From: Hymenobacter sp. PAMC 26628
GTDB taxonomy: Bacteria; Bacteroidota; Bacteroidia; Cytophagales; Hymenobacteraceae
NCBI RefSeq assembly: GCF_001562275.1
Contig: NZ_CP014304.1
Span: 434,001 to 498,000, forward strand
Direction of reading: 5' to 3'
Length of the DNA stretch: 64,000 bases
Part shown: one piece after another, positions 7,225 through 15,328 of the stretch
Position numbering within the stretch: position 1 is the stretch's first letter
Layout of the letters: each line of letters starts with the position of its first letter
Notes under the pieces: model-generated
Database searches by the model: none
What the model saw: only the letters and a program-made list of their open reading frames with translations
Told to the model about the DNA's origin: nothing
Position numbers and translations under genes: made by a program

Positions 7225-8562
7225 TCATACAATGGCCTTGTCTGCGGGCGTGTCGGCGCTGCTGCCCAGCAAGGGCTTGATGCGCCCGATGATGTAGCGC
7301 AGGCCCTTGTCCTGGCTCCAGTAGTTCCAGGCCCAGGTGAAGGCCACGGCGATGCGGCTGCGGTAGTTCACCAGGGCCAGCACGTGCACCAGGCTCCAGG
7401 CCAGCCACGCCAAAAAGCCGCTCAGGTGAAACTCGCGGCCGAAAAACTTGATGTCGGCCACGGCGCGGTTGCGGCCAATGGTGGCCATGCTGCCCTTGTC
7501 GTCGTAGCGGAAGGGCTGCATGAGGTCGCCGGCCAGCAGGCGGCCCAGGTTGCGGCCCAGCAGGCGGCCCTGCTGCAGGGCGGGCTGCGCCACCTGGGGG
7601 TGGCCGTCGGGCGCGGCGGCGGTTTTCATCAGGGCAATGTCGCCGAGGGCAAACACGTTGTCATAGCCCACCACGCGGTTGTGCTCGTCCACCAGGTAGC
7701 GGTTGCCGGGGCCCAGGCACTCGGCACTCAGGCCGGCCACGGGGGCCCCGGTCACGCCCGCCGCCCAAATGAGCGTGCGCGTGACCAGCTTTTTTCCGGT
7801 GCTGAGGGTGGCTGTGTAGCCGTCGTACGACTTTACCCGCGCATCCAGCCACACCTCCACGCCCAGGGCCCGCAGGTCGGCCAGCGACTGCGCCGAGGCC
7901 TCGGCCGACATGCCCTTGAGCAGCACCGGCCCGCTCTGCACCAGGTGAATGTCCATCTGCTTGAAGTCCAGCTCGCGGTAGTCCTGCGGAAACACGTGGG
8001 CCCGCAGCTCGCTCAGGGCCCCGGCCATTTCCACGCCCGTGGGGCCCCCGCCCACTATCACGAAGTCGAGCAGGCTGTTGAGCTGCTCCTGGTCGCCGAG
8101 CTGCAGGGCTTGCTCGAAGTTGGCCAGCAGCGTGTTGCGCAGCTCCAGGGCGTCGCTCACGCTCTTTAGCGTCACGGCGTGCTCCTGCATCAGCTTGTCG
8201 CCGAAGAAGTTGCTGGTGGCCCCGGTGGCCAGCACCAGGTAATCGTAGCGCAGCAGGCCGATGGTGGTTTCCACCACCTGGGCCGTGGCGTCGATGGACT
8301 GCACCTCGGCCAGCCGGAAGTAAAAGTTCTTCTGCTTGCCCAACGCCTTGCGGAACGGGGCCACGATGTTGTCGGCCGCTAGCCCGGCCGTGGCCACCTG
8401 GTACAGCAGCGGCTGGAAGGCGTGGTAGTTGTGCTTGTCGATGAGGACCACTTGCACCGGCACTTTGGCCAAGGACTGCGCCAGCGCCAGCCCCCCAAAG
8501 CCGCCCCCCACAATGACCACCCGCGGCTGGCCCAAATCGTCAATTTTTGTCAGTCCATCCAT
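7225..8562 (-). CDS. ndh: Type II NADH dehydrogenase (FAD/NAD(P)-dependent oxidoreductase)
   Basis: A 445-residue flavoprotein. RVVIVGGGFGGLALAQSLAK (14-33) is the FAD-binding GxGxxG fold and FVIVGGGPTGVEMAG the NADH-binding one. A hydrophobic/amphipathic tail (FLAWLAWSLVHVLALVNYRS) is typical of the membrane-associated non-proton-pumping NADH:quinone oxidoreductase NDH-2. It passes electrons from NADH to menaquinone at the inner face of the cytoplasmic membrane. ATG at 8562 is chosen; a longer in-frame extension to 8793 would overlap the divergent gene and lacks family character. It is divergent from the DUF2141 gene with a 103-bp gap. Confidence 0.9.
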   Translation of the reverse strand: MDGLTKIDDLGQPRVVIVGGGFGGLALAQSLAKVPVQVVLIDKHNYHAFQPLLYQVATAGLAADNIVAPFRKALGKQKNFYFRLAEVQSIDATAQVVETTIGLLRYDYLVLATGATSNFFGDKLMQEHAVTLKSVSDALELRNTLLANFEQALQLGDQEQLNSLLDFVIVGGGPTGVEMAGALSELRAHVFPQDYRELDFKQMDIHLVQSGPVLLKGMSAEASAQSLADLRALGVEVWLDARVKSYDGYTATLSTGKKLVTRTLIWAAGVTGAPVAGLSAECLGPGNRYLVDEHNRVVGYDNVFALGDIALMKTAAAPDGHPQVAQPALQQGRLLGRNLGRLLAGDLMQPFRYDDKGSMATIGRNRAVADIKFFGREFHLSGFLAWLAWSLVHVLALVNYRSRIAVAFTWAWNYWSQDKGLRYIIGRIKPLLGSSADTPADKAIV

Positions 8563-8665
8563 GCCGTAAAGATTGCCAAAGGATGCGGCCTGGAACCCCC
8601 AGGCCCGAACTCTTTCGGCCCCGGGCGGCGTTACAGCCGCACCGTGCTGATTAGTTGTGCTTGCT

Positions 8666-9118
8666 ATGAAGGCTTTACTGTTTTTCTCGCTTTTGGTTGG
8701 CAGCAATTGCGTGGCCAGCGCCGCCGGCCCTGTGGCTGCTCCGGGCCCCGACACCGCGTCCGTCACGGTGGTGGTTACCGGGCTGGCCTCCACCGAGTCG
8801 GTGGTGCGGCTGAACTTCTACCACAGCCCCGAAACCTTCCTTAAGCACGGCCAGCAGGCGTTTCGGCTGGAGGTGAAGCCCAACGGCCAGCACGAAGTAT
8901 CGGTGCCCGTGGACCTGGCCAAGGGCGAGTGGGCCGTGGCCCTCACCCAGGACGTGAACAACAACGACAAGCTCGACAAAAACCTGCTGGGCATCCCCAC
9001 CGAGCCCTACGCGTTTTCCAACAACGTGCGCCCCAAGCTGTCGGCCCCCAACTTCGAGGAGTGCAAGTTCACGGCCGACGCCGATGGCAAAGTGGTGACC
9101 ATCAATCTGGTGGATTAG
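8666..9118 (+). CDS. Exported DUF2141 protein
   Basis: A 150-residue protein with a cleavable signal MKALLFFSLLVGSNCVASAA and the DUF2141 pattern: a beta-rich body with WAVALTQDVNNNDKLDKNLL and GIPTEPYAFSNN. The NNNDKLD loop resembles a calcium-binding loop, as in most members. Function is unknown; it is expected in the periplasm or at the outer membrane. ATG at 8666 is preferred to the in-frame GTG at 8657 because it gives a clean signal peptide. It ends only 4 bp before the convergent DUF6624 gene. Confidence 0.85.
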   Translation: MKALLFFSLLVGSNCVASAAGPVAAPGPDTASVTVVVTGLASTESVVRLNFYHSPETFLKHGQQAFRLEVKPNGQHEVSVPVDLAKGEWAVALTQDVNNNDKLDKNLLGIPTEPYAFSNNVRPKLSAPNFEECKFTADADGKVVTINLVD

Positions 9119-9122
9119 CGGC

Positions 9123-9815
9123 TTAACGTCCTTGGGCCCGCCGCTGCACCTGCTTGGCGTAGTCGAGCGTAACCGGCTGGTAGGGAATGCCGATGGCTGC
9201 CCCGTTTTCCTCCACGGTGGTGGGGAAGCCGGCCTGCTTGCGGCGCTCGTTCACGCGGGCCGCTTCCTTGATGGGCCAAATGAACCGGATGTTTTCTGGG
9301 GCCCCGGTGGCCGGGTTGGGCACGGTGTAGCCCTTGCCCTGCGTGCCGTACAGCTGCTCCTGTCCGTCGTTCATCAGCTGGCGGTCCAGCATTTGGGCGT
9401 AACGATAGAAGGGCAGCTCGCCCGTTTCCGCCGCGGCTTTGAGCAGCGGCAGGTACTGCGGAATTTTATTGGAGTGCTGAATCACCCACCACACCGCCTC
9501 GTTCGTGGGCGTGCCCACCAGCGACTTGCCCGGGTAGCCGTAGCGCCGCACGATGGCCGCCACCCGGCGCATATCAGACGAGTCAGTGCGGATCATGTTG
9601 GTGGATAAATAATTGCCTAGCTCGCCTTTGGCCAGGTGCAGGGCCGCTTCGGTGGCCTCGGCTTTGCCGGGGCCCATGCCCGTCATCATCATTTCGCGGT
9701 ACCGCTGGTCCTGCACGTAAATGCTGTCCAGCTCCCGCTTGAGCGGCAGGTTCAGCTTCGTTTGGGCGAAGGCGGGCGGGGCCAGCAGCAGGGCCAGCGG
9801 CAAAAGGTGCTTCAT
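9123..9815 (-). CDS. Exported DUF6624 protein
   Basis: A 230-residue protein with signal peptide MKHLLPLALLLAPPAFA and a helical body. It shows the DUF6624 features QDQRYR near the start, GYPGKSLVGTPTNEAVWWVIQHS in the middle (positions about 93-115) and WPIKEAARVNERRKQAGFP near the end. No function is known for this family. It faces the DUF2141 gene tail to tail with a 4-bp gap and no room for a separate terminator. Confidence 0.8.
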   Translation of the reverse strand: MKHLLPLALLLAPPAFAQTKLNLPLKRELDSIYVQDQRYREMMMTGMGPGKAEATEAALHLAKGELGNYLSTNMIRTDSSDMRRVAAIVRRYGYPGKSLVGTPTNEAVWWVIQHSNKIPQYLPLLKAAAETGELPFYRYAQMLDRQLMNDGQEQLYGTQGKGYTVPNPATGAPENIRFIWPIKEAARVNERRKQAGFPTTVEENGAAIGIPYQPVTLDYAKQVQRRAQGR

Positions 9816-9855
9816 GCCAACAAGATAGCGCGGCGGCCCAGGAGGGTTGCACGCA

Positions 9856-11121
9856 TCAACCCAGCCGCACTTGCCCGTCGCCGCGCACCAGCCACTTGTA
9901 GCTGGTCAGCTCCTCCAGGCCCATGGGGCCCCGGGCGTGCAGCTTCTGGGTACTGATGCCGATTTCGGCCCCCAGCCCAAATTGGGCCCCGTCGGTGAAG
10001 GCCGTGGAGGCGTTGGCGTACACCGCGGCCGCGTCCACGCGCTGCAAAAAGGTGTCGATGTGGGCCGGCGTTTCCGAAATAATGGCTTCGCTGTGGCGCG
10101 AGCCGTGCCGGGCAATGTGGGCCAGGGCCCCCGCCAGGTCGGGCACCGTTTTGATGGCCATGCGCAGCGCCAAAAACTCGGTGCCGAAGTGCGCCTCGTT
10201 GGCCGGGGCCAGCAGGGCGGCGGGGTAGTGGCCGGCCAGGGCCCCCAGGGCCGGCGCGTCGGCAAAAATCTCCACCCCGGCCGCGGCCAGCGGCGCCGCC
10301 AGCGCCGGCAAGTCGGCCAAACGGCTCGCGTGGATGAGCAGACAGTCGAGCGAGTTGCACACGCTCACGCGGCGGGTTTTGGCGTTGGCGATGATGGCTG
10401 CGCCCTTGGCCAGGTCGCCGCTCGCGTCGAAGTAGGTGTGCACCACGCCCGCCCCGGTTTCGATGACGGGCACCTTGGCGTGCTGGCGCACGTAGTCAAT
10501 CATCCCCTGGCTGCCCCGCGGAATCACCACGTCCACGAAGCCCACGGCCCCGAGCAGGGCCTCGGTGGCGGCGCGGTCGGGCGGGAGCAGCGTGGCCACG
10601 GCACGCGGCAGGCCGTGGCGCTCCAGCACGGGCCCCGCCACGGCCAGCGCCGCCGCGTTGGAGTAAGCTGCGTCGGAGCCGCCCTTCAGCAAGCAGGCGT
10701 TGCCGGTTTTCAGGCACAGCGCCAGGCTGTCGAAGGTCACGTTGGGCCGCGCTTCGTAGATGATGCCGACCACGCCCAGCGGTACCCGTATTTTGCTCAA
10801 ATGCAAGCCGTTGGGCAAGGTCTCGTCGCTAAGCGTCTGGCCGAGCGGCGAGGGCAGGGCGGCCACGTTTTCCAAATCGGCGGCGATGCCGGCCAGGCGC
10901 TCGGCGGTGAGGCGCAGGCGGTCGTGGCGCGGGTCGGCCGCGGGCATGCGGGCCAGGTCGCGGGCATTCTCGGCCAGCAAAAACGGCGTTTCGGCGCGCA
11001 CAGTAGCGGCCAGCTCGCGCAACAGCGCATCGGTGGCGGCGGGCGCCAGGGCCCCCAGCGCGTAGCTGGCCTGCTGGGTAGCAGAGAAAAGGGCGGCGTA
11101 GTGGGTGGCGGTGGCAGTCAT
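9856..11121 (-). CDS. proA: Glutamate-5-semialdehyde dehydrogenase (gamma-glutamyl phosphate reductase)
   Basis: A 421-residue cytosolic enzyme that reduces gamma-glutamyl phosphate to glutamate-5-semialdehyde with NADPH, the second step of proline synthesis. [11 protein letters not shown] (119-129) and the catalytic region [13 protein letters not shown] with Cys255 are diagnostic; [14 protein letters not shown] and the C-terminal [13 protein letters not shown] also fit. ATG at 11121 gives the normal family length; the in-frame extension to 11523 runs through the divergent AraC gene. Its usual partner proB is on the same strand but about 3 kb upstream, separated by AraC, SDR and an IS630 element. 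Confidence 0.95.
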   Translation of the reverse strand: MTATATHYAALFSATQQASYALGALAPAATDALLRELAATVRAETPFLLAENARDLARMPAADPRHDRLRLTAERLAGIAADLENVAALPSPLGQTLSDETLPNGLHLSKIRVPLGVVGIIYEARPNVTFDSLALCLKTGNACLLKGGSDAAYSNAAALAVAGPVLERHGLPRAVATLLPPDRAATEALLGAVGFVDVVIPRGSQGMIDYVRQHAKVPVIETGAGVVHTYFDASGDLAKGAAIIANAKTRRVSVCNSLDCLLIHASRLADLPALAAPLAAAGVEIFADAPALGALAGHYPAALLAPANEAHFGTEFLALRMAIKTVPDLAGALAHIARHGSRHSEAIISETPAHIDTFLQRVDAAAVYANASTAFTDGAQFGLGAEIGISTQKLHARGPMGLEELTSYKWLVRGDGQVRLG

Positions 11122-11247
11122 GGGCAGCGGAGCAAAAGCTCTGCAAAGAACGGCTTGGGCTGCTGGCTTTTCGCCGGCGGCCCGGTGTCTACCGGGGCCC
11201 GGCCGGTGGGCCCCGCGGCGGGGGCTAGCGGAGTAGTTTGAATGGCA

Positions 11248-11255
11248 TAGCTTTG
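11248..11255 (+). promoter_or_regulatory. Candidate -7 promoter element TAGCTTTG before the AraC-family gene
   Basis: TAGCTTTG fits TAnnTTTG, the Bacteroidota -7 element. It ends only 4 bases before the ATG at 11260, so a start of transcription at the usual distance would fall on or next to the start codon and give a leaderless message. No TTG at the -33 distance is seen. Confidence 0.4.
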
Positions 11256-11259
11256 CGGC

Positions 11260-12159
11260 ATGGAAACGCGGCTGACCCTTGCGGACGTTCACCAGCAGCA
11301 CGGTCGGAACTCGGCCGCTGGGCAGGTTTTGGTGTACCGTTTGGAGGATGTGGCGCGACCCGTCTCGTTCCCGCACCAGCGGCGGGACTTCTATAAAATA
11401 AAGCTGCTGTGCAGCGTGCAGGGCATCCTGGGCTACGCCGACCAGCAAGTGGCGGTGCAGGATTGCGCCCTGATTCTGGCTAACCCCTTGGTTGCCTTTT
11501 CCTGGGAGCGGCTGGCCGGCCACGAAACGGGCTTCGCCTGCTTGTTCACGGAGGAGTTTTTACCGCCGGCGCTGCGCCCCGATGGTGTGGCCGGCTCGCC
11601 GCTGTTCCGGGTGGGGGGCAGCCCGGTGCTGTTCCCCGCGCCGGCAGAAGTACACCGGCTCAGCAACCTCTTTGCGCAACTGCTGGCGGAAGCGCAGTCG
11701 TCGTACGTCAACAAGAACGAGCTGCTGCGCAACTACTTGCAAATCATTTTGCACGAGTTGCTCAAACTAGAGCCGGCCGCGCCCTTCCACCGGCCGGGCA
11801 CGTCCGCCGCTCGCCTCAGCGCGGCGTTTTTGGAGCTGCTGGACCGGCAGTTTCCCATTGCTTCGCCGCAGCACACGCTGCCGCTTAAGAATGCGAACGA
11901 GTTTGCCCAGCATCTGGCTGTGCACACCAACCACCTCAACAAAGCGCTGAAAGACGTGACGGGCAAAACCACCACGGCGCACATCGCCGAAAAGGTAGCC
12001 GCCGAAGCCAAGGCGCTGCTACGCCACAGCGACTGGACCCTGGCGGAAATAGGCTATTGCCTAGGCTTCGGGCACGCCCCCAATTTTAACAGCTTCTTCA
12101 AAAAGCGGACTGGGCAAGCGCCCAATCAGTACCGCCGGCAGCCGGTGGTGGTTTCATAA
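11260..12159 (+). CDS. AraC-family transcriptional regulator
   Basis: A 299-residue regulator. The N-terminal ~170 residues look like the cupin-type ligand domain of AraC proteins ([19 protein letters not shown]). The C-terminal part (about 195-295) has the two helix-turn-helix motifs, including [18 protein letters not shown] and [20 protein letters not shown] followed by [14 protein letters not shown]. It probably controls the short-chain dehydrogenase gene that starts 84 bp downstream in the same direction. This pair lies between proA and proB. Confidence 0.9.
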   Translation: METRLTLADVHQQHGRNSAAGQVLVYRLEDVARPVSFPHQRRDFYKIKLLCSVQGILGYADQQVAVQDCALILANPLVAFSWERLAGHETGFACLFTEEFLPPALRPDGVAGSPLFRVGGSPVLFPAPAEVHRLSNLFAQLLAEAQSSYVNKNELLRNYLQIILHELLKLEPAAPFHRPGTSAARLSAAFLELLDRQFPIASPQHTLPLKNANEFAQHLAVHTNHLNKALKDVTGKTTTAHIAEKVAAEAKALLRHSDWTLAEIGYCLGFGHAPNFNSFFKKRTGQAPNQYRRQPVVVS

Positions 12160-12243
12160 GTTTTGGATTGATTCGCATAACATTGCCCCGCTGCCCGCCG
12201 CGACCTTTGCCTTCCTCAACCACCCAGGTAAAAAGGCAATACC

Positions 12244-12984
12244 ATGGAAAACGGAATAACGGGCAAGGTCGTCGCCATTACGGGGGCGAGCAGCGGCATT
12301 GGCGAAGCCACGGCGCTGCTACTCGCCGCGCAAGGGGCGAAAGTGGTGCTTGGCGCCCGGGGCCCCGAACGCCTGGCGGCGCTGGCGGCCCGCATTGCGG
12401 CGGCGGGCGGCGAGGTAGCCTACGCCCCCACCGACGTGCGGCAGCGCGCCGATGTGGACAAACTAATCCAGCTGGCCACGAGCCGGTACGGCCAGCTAGA
12501 CGTGCTCATCAGCAACGCCGGCGTGATGCCGATTTCGCCCCTCGACGACCTGCGCGTGGCAGATTGGGAGGACATGGTGGACGTCAACCTTAAGGGCGTG
12601 CTGTACGGCATTGCCGCCGCGCTGCCCCTTTTTCGCCAGCAAGGGTTTGGGCACTTCGTCAACACGGCTTCCACCGCGGCGCACAAAACGGTGCCGAACC
12701 AGGCGGTTTATTCCGCCACGAAATTTGCCGTGCGGGCCCTGTCCGAGGGCCTGCGCCAGGAGGCCGGCGCGCACCTGCGCGTCACCGTTATTTCTCCCGG
12801 CTTCGTGCACACAAATTTCGCGGACGGCGTGACCAACCCGGAAGTGAAGGCGCAACTCGAAGCCGCCCGCGACGCCATGGCGCTGCCGCCCGCGGCCATT
12901 GCCCGCGCCATTGCGTTCGCCATTGCGCAACCGGCCAGCGTAGACGTAGGCGAAATCATCGTTCGCCCCACGGCGCAGGGCTAG
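12244..12984 (+). CDS. Short-chain dehydrogenase/reductase (SDR)
   Basis: A 246-residue classical SDR: cofactor motif TGASSGIG (13-20), SNAG (90-93), catalytic Ser143 and Tyr156-x-x-x-Lys160 in VYSATKFAV. It would oxidise or reduce an alcohol/carbonyl with NAD(P)H; substrate unknown. The SISP-type SNAGVMPISPL region is typical of the SDR group often paired with AraC regulators. ATG at 12244. The gene ends 21 bp before the IS630 element. Confidence 0.92.
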   Translation: MENGITGKVVAITGASSGIGEATALLLAAQGAKVVLGARGPERLAALAARIAAAGGEVAYAPTDVRQRADVDKLIQLATSRYGQLDVLISNAGVMPISPLDDLRVADWEDMVDVNLKGVLYGIAAALPLFRQQGFGHFVNTASTAAHKTVPNQAVYSATKFAVRALSEGLRQEAGAHLRVTVISPGFVHTNFADGVTNPEVKAQLEAARDAMALPPAAIARAIAFAIAQPASVDVGEIIVRPTAQG

Positions 12985-13016
12985 CGGCGGGGCCCCGGGG
13001 CCCTAGTAGGTCAAAT

Positions 13017-13682
13017 CTAGCCGGTTGTCGGGTACAACCGTTTGAGTTTGATGCGGGCCTTCTCGGTTGTAAACTGCCAGTTGGTGGGTGCCCCCAGTTG
13101 GTTGCGCGCTAGTTGCCAAGCGTAGCAGTGCGCTTCCAGCGTCGGCCGGTCGGGCACGCGCTGCGGCAGGCCGTGGGTGAGCAGGGCGGCAAACTCGATT
13201 TCAGCCATGTTGAGCCACGAGCCATGCTTGGGGGTGAACACAAATTCCACGCGCTGCAACAGGGCGTGCGCCCGTACCGGGTCAAAAATCTCGTAAAAAG
13301 CGGCGGGCTGGTGCGCCGACAAATTGTCGAGCACCAGCGTCACGCGCGTCGCTTGGGCGTAGTCCTCCTCCAGCAGGCGGGCTACCGCCCGGGCAAACGT
13401 GAGTCGGTCATGGCGGTCTTCGACCTGCACCCGGCGGCGACCGGCCAGCGGCTCGTGCAGCATATACACCTGGGCCACGCCCTGGCGGTGGTACTCGCAG
13501 TCGTAGCGGGTGCTGCCATCGGGCAGCGGGAGTGGCACGCGGCTTTCGCGTAGTAATTGCTTGGGCGACTCATCCAGGCACACGACTGGCTGGGCTGGGT
13601 CGTACGGGCGTTGGTAGACGTCAAGCACCCGTTCCATGGCGCAGACGAAGGCCGCGTTCTGAGCGGGTGGAATCACCCACAT
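13017..13682 (-). CDS. IS630 transposase, C-terminal DDE catalytic part
   Basis: This frame carries the catalytic core: VVCLDESPKQLL (first Asp), VTLVLDNLSAHQP (second Asp) and TPKHGSWLNMAEIEFAALL (Glu), the DDE triad of IS630/Tc1-type transposases. The frame stays open upstream of its first ATG (13682); there LQPWKRQMWVIPPAQNAAFV reads as the normal linker between DNA-binding and catalytic parts. It is therefore most likely expressed as a fusion with the upstream frame by -1 frameshifting at 13708-13715. The stop codon lies inside the left terminal repeat. Confidence 0.88.
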   Translation of the reverse strand: MWVIPPAQNAAFVCAMERVLDVYQRPYDPAQPVVCLDESPKQLLRESRVPLPLPDGSTRYDCEYHRQGVAQVYMLHEPLAGRRRVQVEDRHDRLTFARAVARLLEEDYAQATRVTLVLDNLSAHQPAAFYEIFDPVRAHALLQRVEFVFTPKHGSWLNMAEIEFAALLTHGLPQRVPDRPTLEAHCYAWQLARNQLGAPTNWQFTTEKARIKLKRLYPTTG

Positions 13683-14140
13683 CTGTCGCTTCCAGGGCTG
13701 TAACGCATTTTTTTTAGTACCCGCCCCACCATCGCCGGGCTGGCCTCGGGCAGCACCTGCAGCGTGACCAGGTGAGCGGCCAACAAGCGCAATGTCCAGT
13801 GGGCGTACCCTTCGGGCGGGGTGGAGCAGGCCGCCGCGGCCAGGTGCGCCTCCACCTCCCCGGTGTACTTACTGGCCGGCCACTGCTGGCGGGGCTGCCC
13901 CAGCAGGGCGGCCTCCACGCCCGCCTCGCAGGCGCGTTGGCGCAGGCGCTCCAGGGTGCGCGTACTCACGCCGTAGGCTTGGCTAGTCTGGGTGTCGCTC
14001 CAGTTCAAGCCGTTTGTAGCTACGGCCAACAGGCACTGAGCCCGCACAAGCCGGGCGCTGGCCACGCGCCGCTGCTGCACGAGTTCCGTTAGCGAGGCCT
14101 GTTCTTCGGCCCTCAGCGCTAAGACATAATACTTCGCCAT
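13673..14140 (-). CDS. IS630 transposase, N-terminal DNA-binding part
   Basis: A 155-residue frame from ATG at 14140. It holds the helix-turn-helix region of IS630 transposases (NWSDTQTSQAYGVSTRTLER) and a second helical part (WTLRLLAAHLV ... ASPAMVGRVLKKM). It overlaps the catalytic frame by 10 bp. The terminal ~15 residues (RYSPGSDRCG) after the A-run do not fit the family, whereas the other frame does, which supports frameshifting rather than a finished protein. Confidence 0.85.
   Translation of the reverse strand: MAKYYVLALRAEEQASLTELVQQRRVASARLVRAQCLLAVATNGLNWSDTQTSQAYGVSTRTLERLRQRACEAGVEAALLGQPRQQWPASKYTGEVEAHLAAAACSTPPEGYAHWTLRLLAAHLVTLQVLPEASPAMVGRVLKKMRYSPGSDRCG
13708..13715 (-). 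other. A8 slippery run, probable -1 frameshift site in the transposase
   Basis: On the minus strand the reading is CTA AAA AAA ATG CGT in the first frame; slipping back one base gives AAA AAT GCG TTA CAG and continues as NALQPWKRQMW, the family's normal linker. A-AAA-AAA is a classic heptamer for programmed -1 frameshifting, and eight A residues could also allow polymerase slippage. A simple inactivating mutation is the alternative. Confidence 0.65.
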
Positions 14141-14182
14141 TTGTCAGGTCATTTTACCCGACAAGATACTAGATTTATCCTA

Positions 14183-15274
14183 CTAGGCGTCGGGGTTCAA
14201 AAACAGGTAGTCGTAGTGCACCAGGGCGCGCTGGTGCTGCTGGCCCAGCCACTCCAGGGCCCTATCGGCGCCGTATTCGGCGATGCCCAGGGCGAAGGGC
14301 TGGCCCGTGGCGTCGTCGGTCAGCCGCACGATGTCGCCCTTCTGGAAGGTGCCCTCGATGGCTACCACGCCCACCGGCAGCAGGCTGCTGGCGTGGCCGG
14401 CGGCCGTAAGGGCGGCCCGGGCCCCAGCGTTCACGCGCACCACAGCCTGGGCCGCGGCCTGGGCGTGGGCCAGCCATTTCTTCTTGCTCGACGCCGTTTT
14501 GCCCGGCTGGAACCAGGTGTTGACGGCGGTTTCGGCCAGTACGGCGGGCAAGATGCCAGCGGTTTTGCCATTAGCAATGTGCACGCTGATGCCCAGCTTG
14601 GCCACCTTGTGCGCCATGTGGCACTTCGTCAGCATGCCGCCGCGCCCAAACTGCGAGCGTTGCGTGGTCACAAAATCGGCGAACCCCGTGGCCCCCGGCG
14701 CAATCTCGCGGATGACCTGCGAGCCAGCGGCCGCCGGGTCGCCGTCAAAAATACCGTCCACGTTGCTGAGGATAATGAGCGCGTCGGCGTTGAGCTGCGC
14801 GGCAATCAGGCCGGCCAGCTCGTCGTTGTCGGTAAACATCAACTCCGTGACGGCCACCACGTCGTTCTCGTTCACGATGGGCACTACCTGCTGCTGGAGC
14901 AGCTCCAGGAAGCAGTTTTGCATGTTCTGGTAGTGCTGGCGGTCGCGGAAATCCTCCTTCGTCACCAGCACCTGGGCCCCCAGCAGGCCGTGGGTAGCCA
15001 GGCGCTCGGCGTAGAGGCCCAGCAGCTTCACCTGGCCCAGGGCGGCCAGCACCTGGCGGCTGCGCACGGCGTCGGTTTTGGGCGGCAGGGTGAGCAGGCT
15101 GCGCCCCGCGGCCACGGCCCCCGACGATACCACGATGATTTCCAGGCCCTGGGCGTGCAGCGCGGCCACCTGCGCCACCAGCTCGGTGAGGCGGGCCAGG
15201 TCAGGCAGGCCGTTGGGCTGGGTGAGGACGTTGGAACCGATTTTGACGACGAGGCGGCGGTAGGGCAGGGGCAT
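14183..15274 (-). CDS. proB: Glutamate 5-kinase
   Basis: A 363-residue kinase that phosphorylates glutamate, the first and usually feedback-controlled step of proline synthesis. RLVVKIGSNVLT (7-18), VSSGAVAAG, VNENDVVAV, NVDGIF and RSQFGRGGMLTK mark the amino-acid-kinase domain (about 1-250); a C-terminal PUA domain (about 275-360) has SLLPVGVVAIEGTFQKGD. ATG at 15274. The TAG stop is formed by the TA target duplication plus the first base of the IS630 element; joining the two flanks without the element also gives TAG, so the protein is unchanged. It follows the carbonic anhydrase gene by 54 bp. Confidence 0.95.
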   Translation of the reverse strand: MPLPYRRLVVKIGSNVLTQPNGLPDLARLTELVAQVAALHAQGLEIIVVSSGAVAAGRSLLTLPPKTDAVRSRQVLAALGQVKLLGLYAERLATHGLLGAQVLVTKEDFRDRQHYQNMQNCFLELLQQQVVPIVNENDVVAVTELMFTDNDELAGLIAAQLNADALIILSNVDGIFDGDPAAAGSQVIREIAPGATGFADFVTTQRSQFGRGGMLTKCHMAHKVAKLGISVHIANGKTAGILPAVLAETAVNTWFQPGKTASSKKKWLAHAQAAAQAVVRVNAGARAALTAAGHASSLLPVGVVAIEGTFQKGDIVRLTDDATGQPFALGIAEYGADRALEWLGQQHQRALVHYDYLFLNPDA

Positions 15275-15328
15275 GGGGGCAAAAATACCGGGCCGGCGCT
15301 GCGCTACGGTCCCGGCCGGCGCGAAATC

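Larger units (their letters stand above)
13006..14183 (-). mobile_element. IS630-family insertion sequence, apparently complete
   Basis: About 1178 bp bounded by imperfect terminal inverted repeats. From the left, GTAGGTCAAATCTAG (13006-13020) and TTGTCGGGTA (13025-13034); from the right, read inward on the minus strand, GTAGGATAAATCTAG (14183-14169) and TTGTCGGGTA (14164-14155); 23 of 29 positions agree. A TA (within CTAG) flanks both ends at 13004-13005 and 14184-14185, the TA duplication expected for IS630. It encodes a transposase in two overlapping frames. The right-hand TA plus the first base of the element form the TAG stop of proB. Confidence 0.9.

Noticed and set aside
13673-14140. 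Two independent transposition proteins (orfA/orfB)
   Set aside because: IS630 transposases are normally one chain; the second frame continues upstream of its ATG with the family linker, so a frameshift fusion fits better.
14183-15274. proB as a pseudogene truncated by IS630
   Set aside because: The PUA domain is complete, and rejoining the flanks gives a stop at the same codon, so the protein is not shortened.
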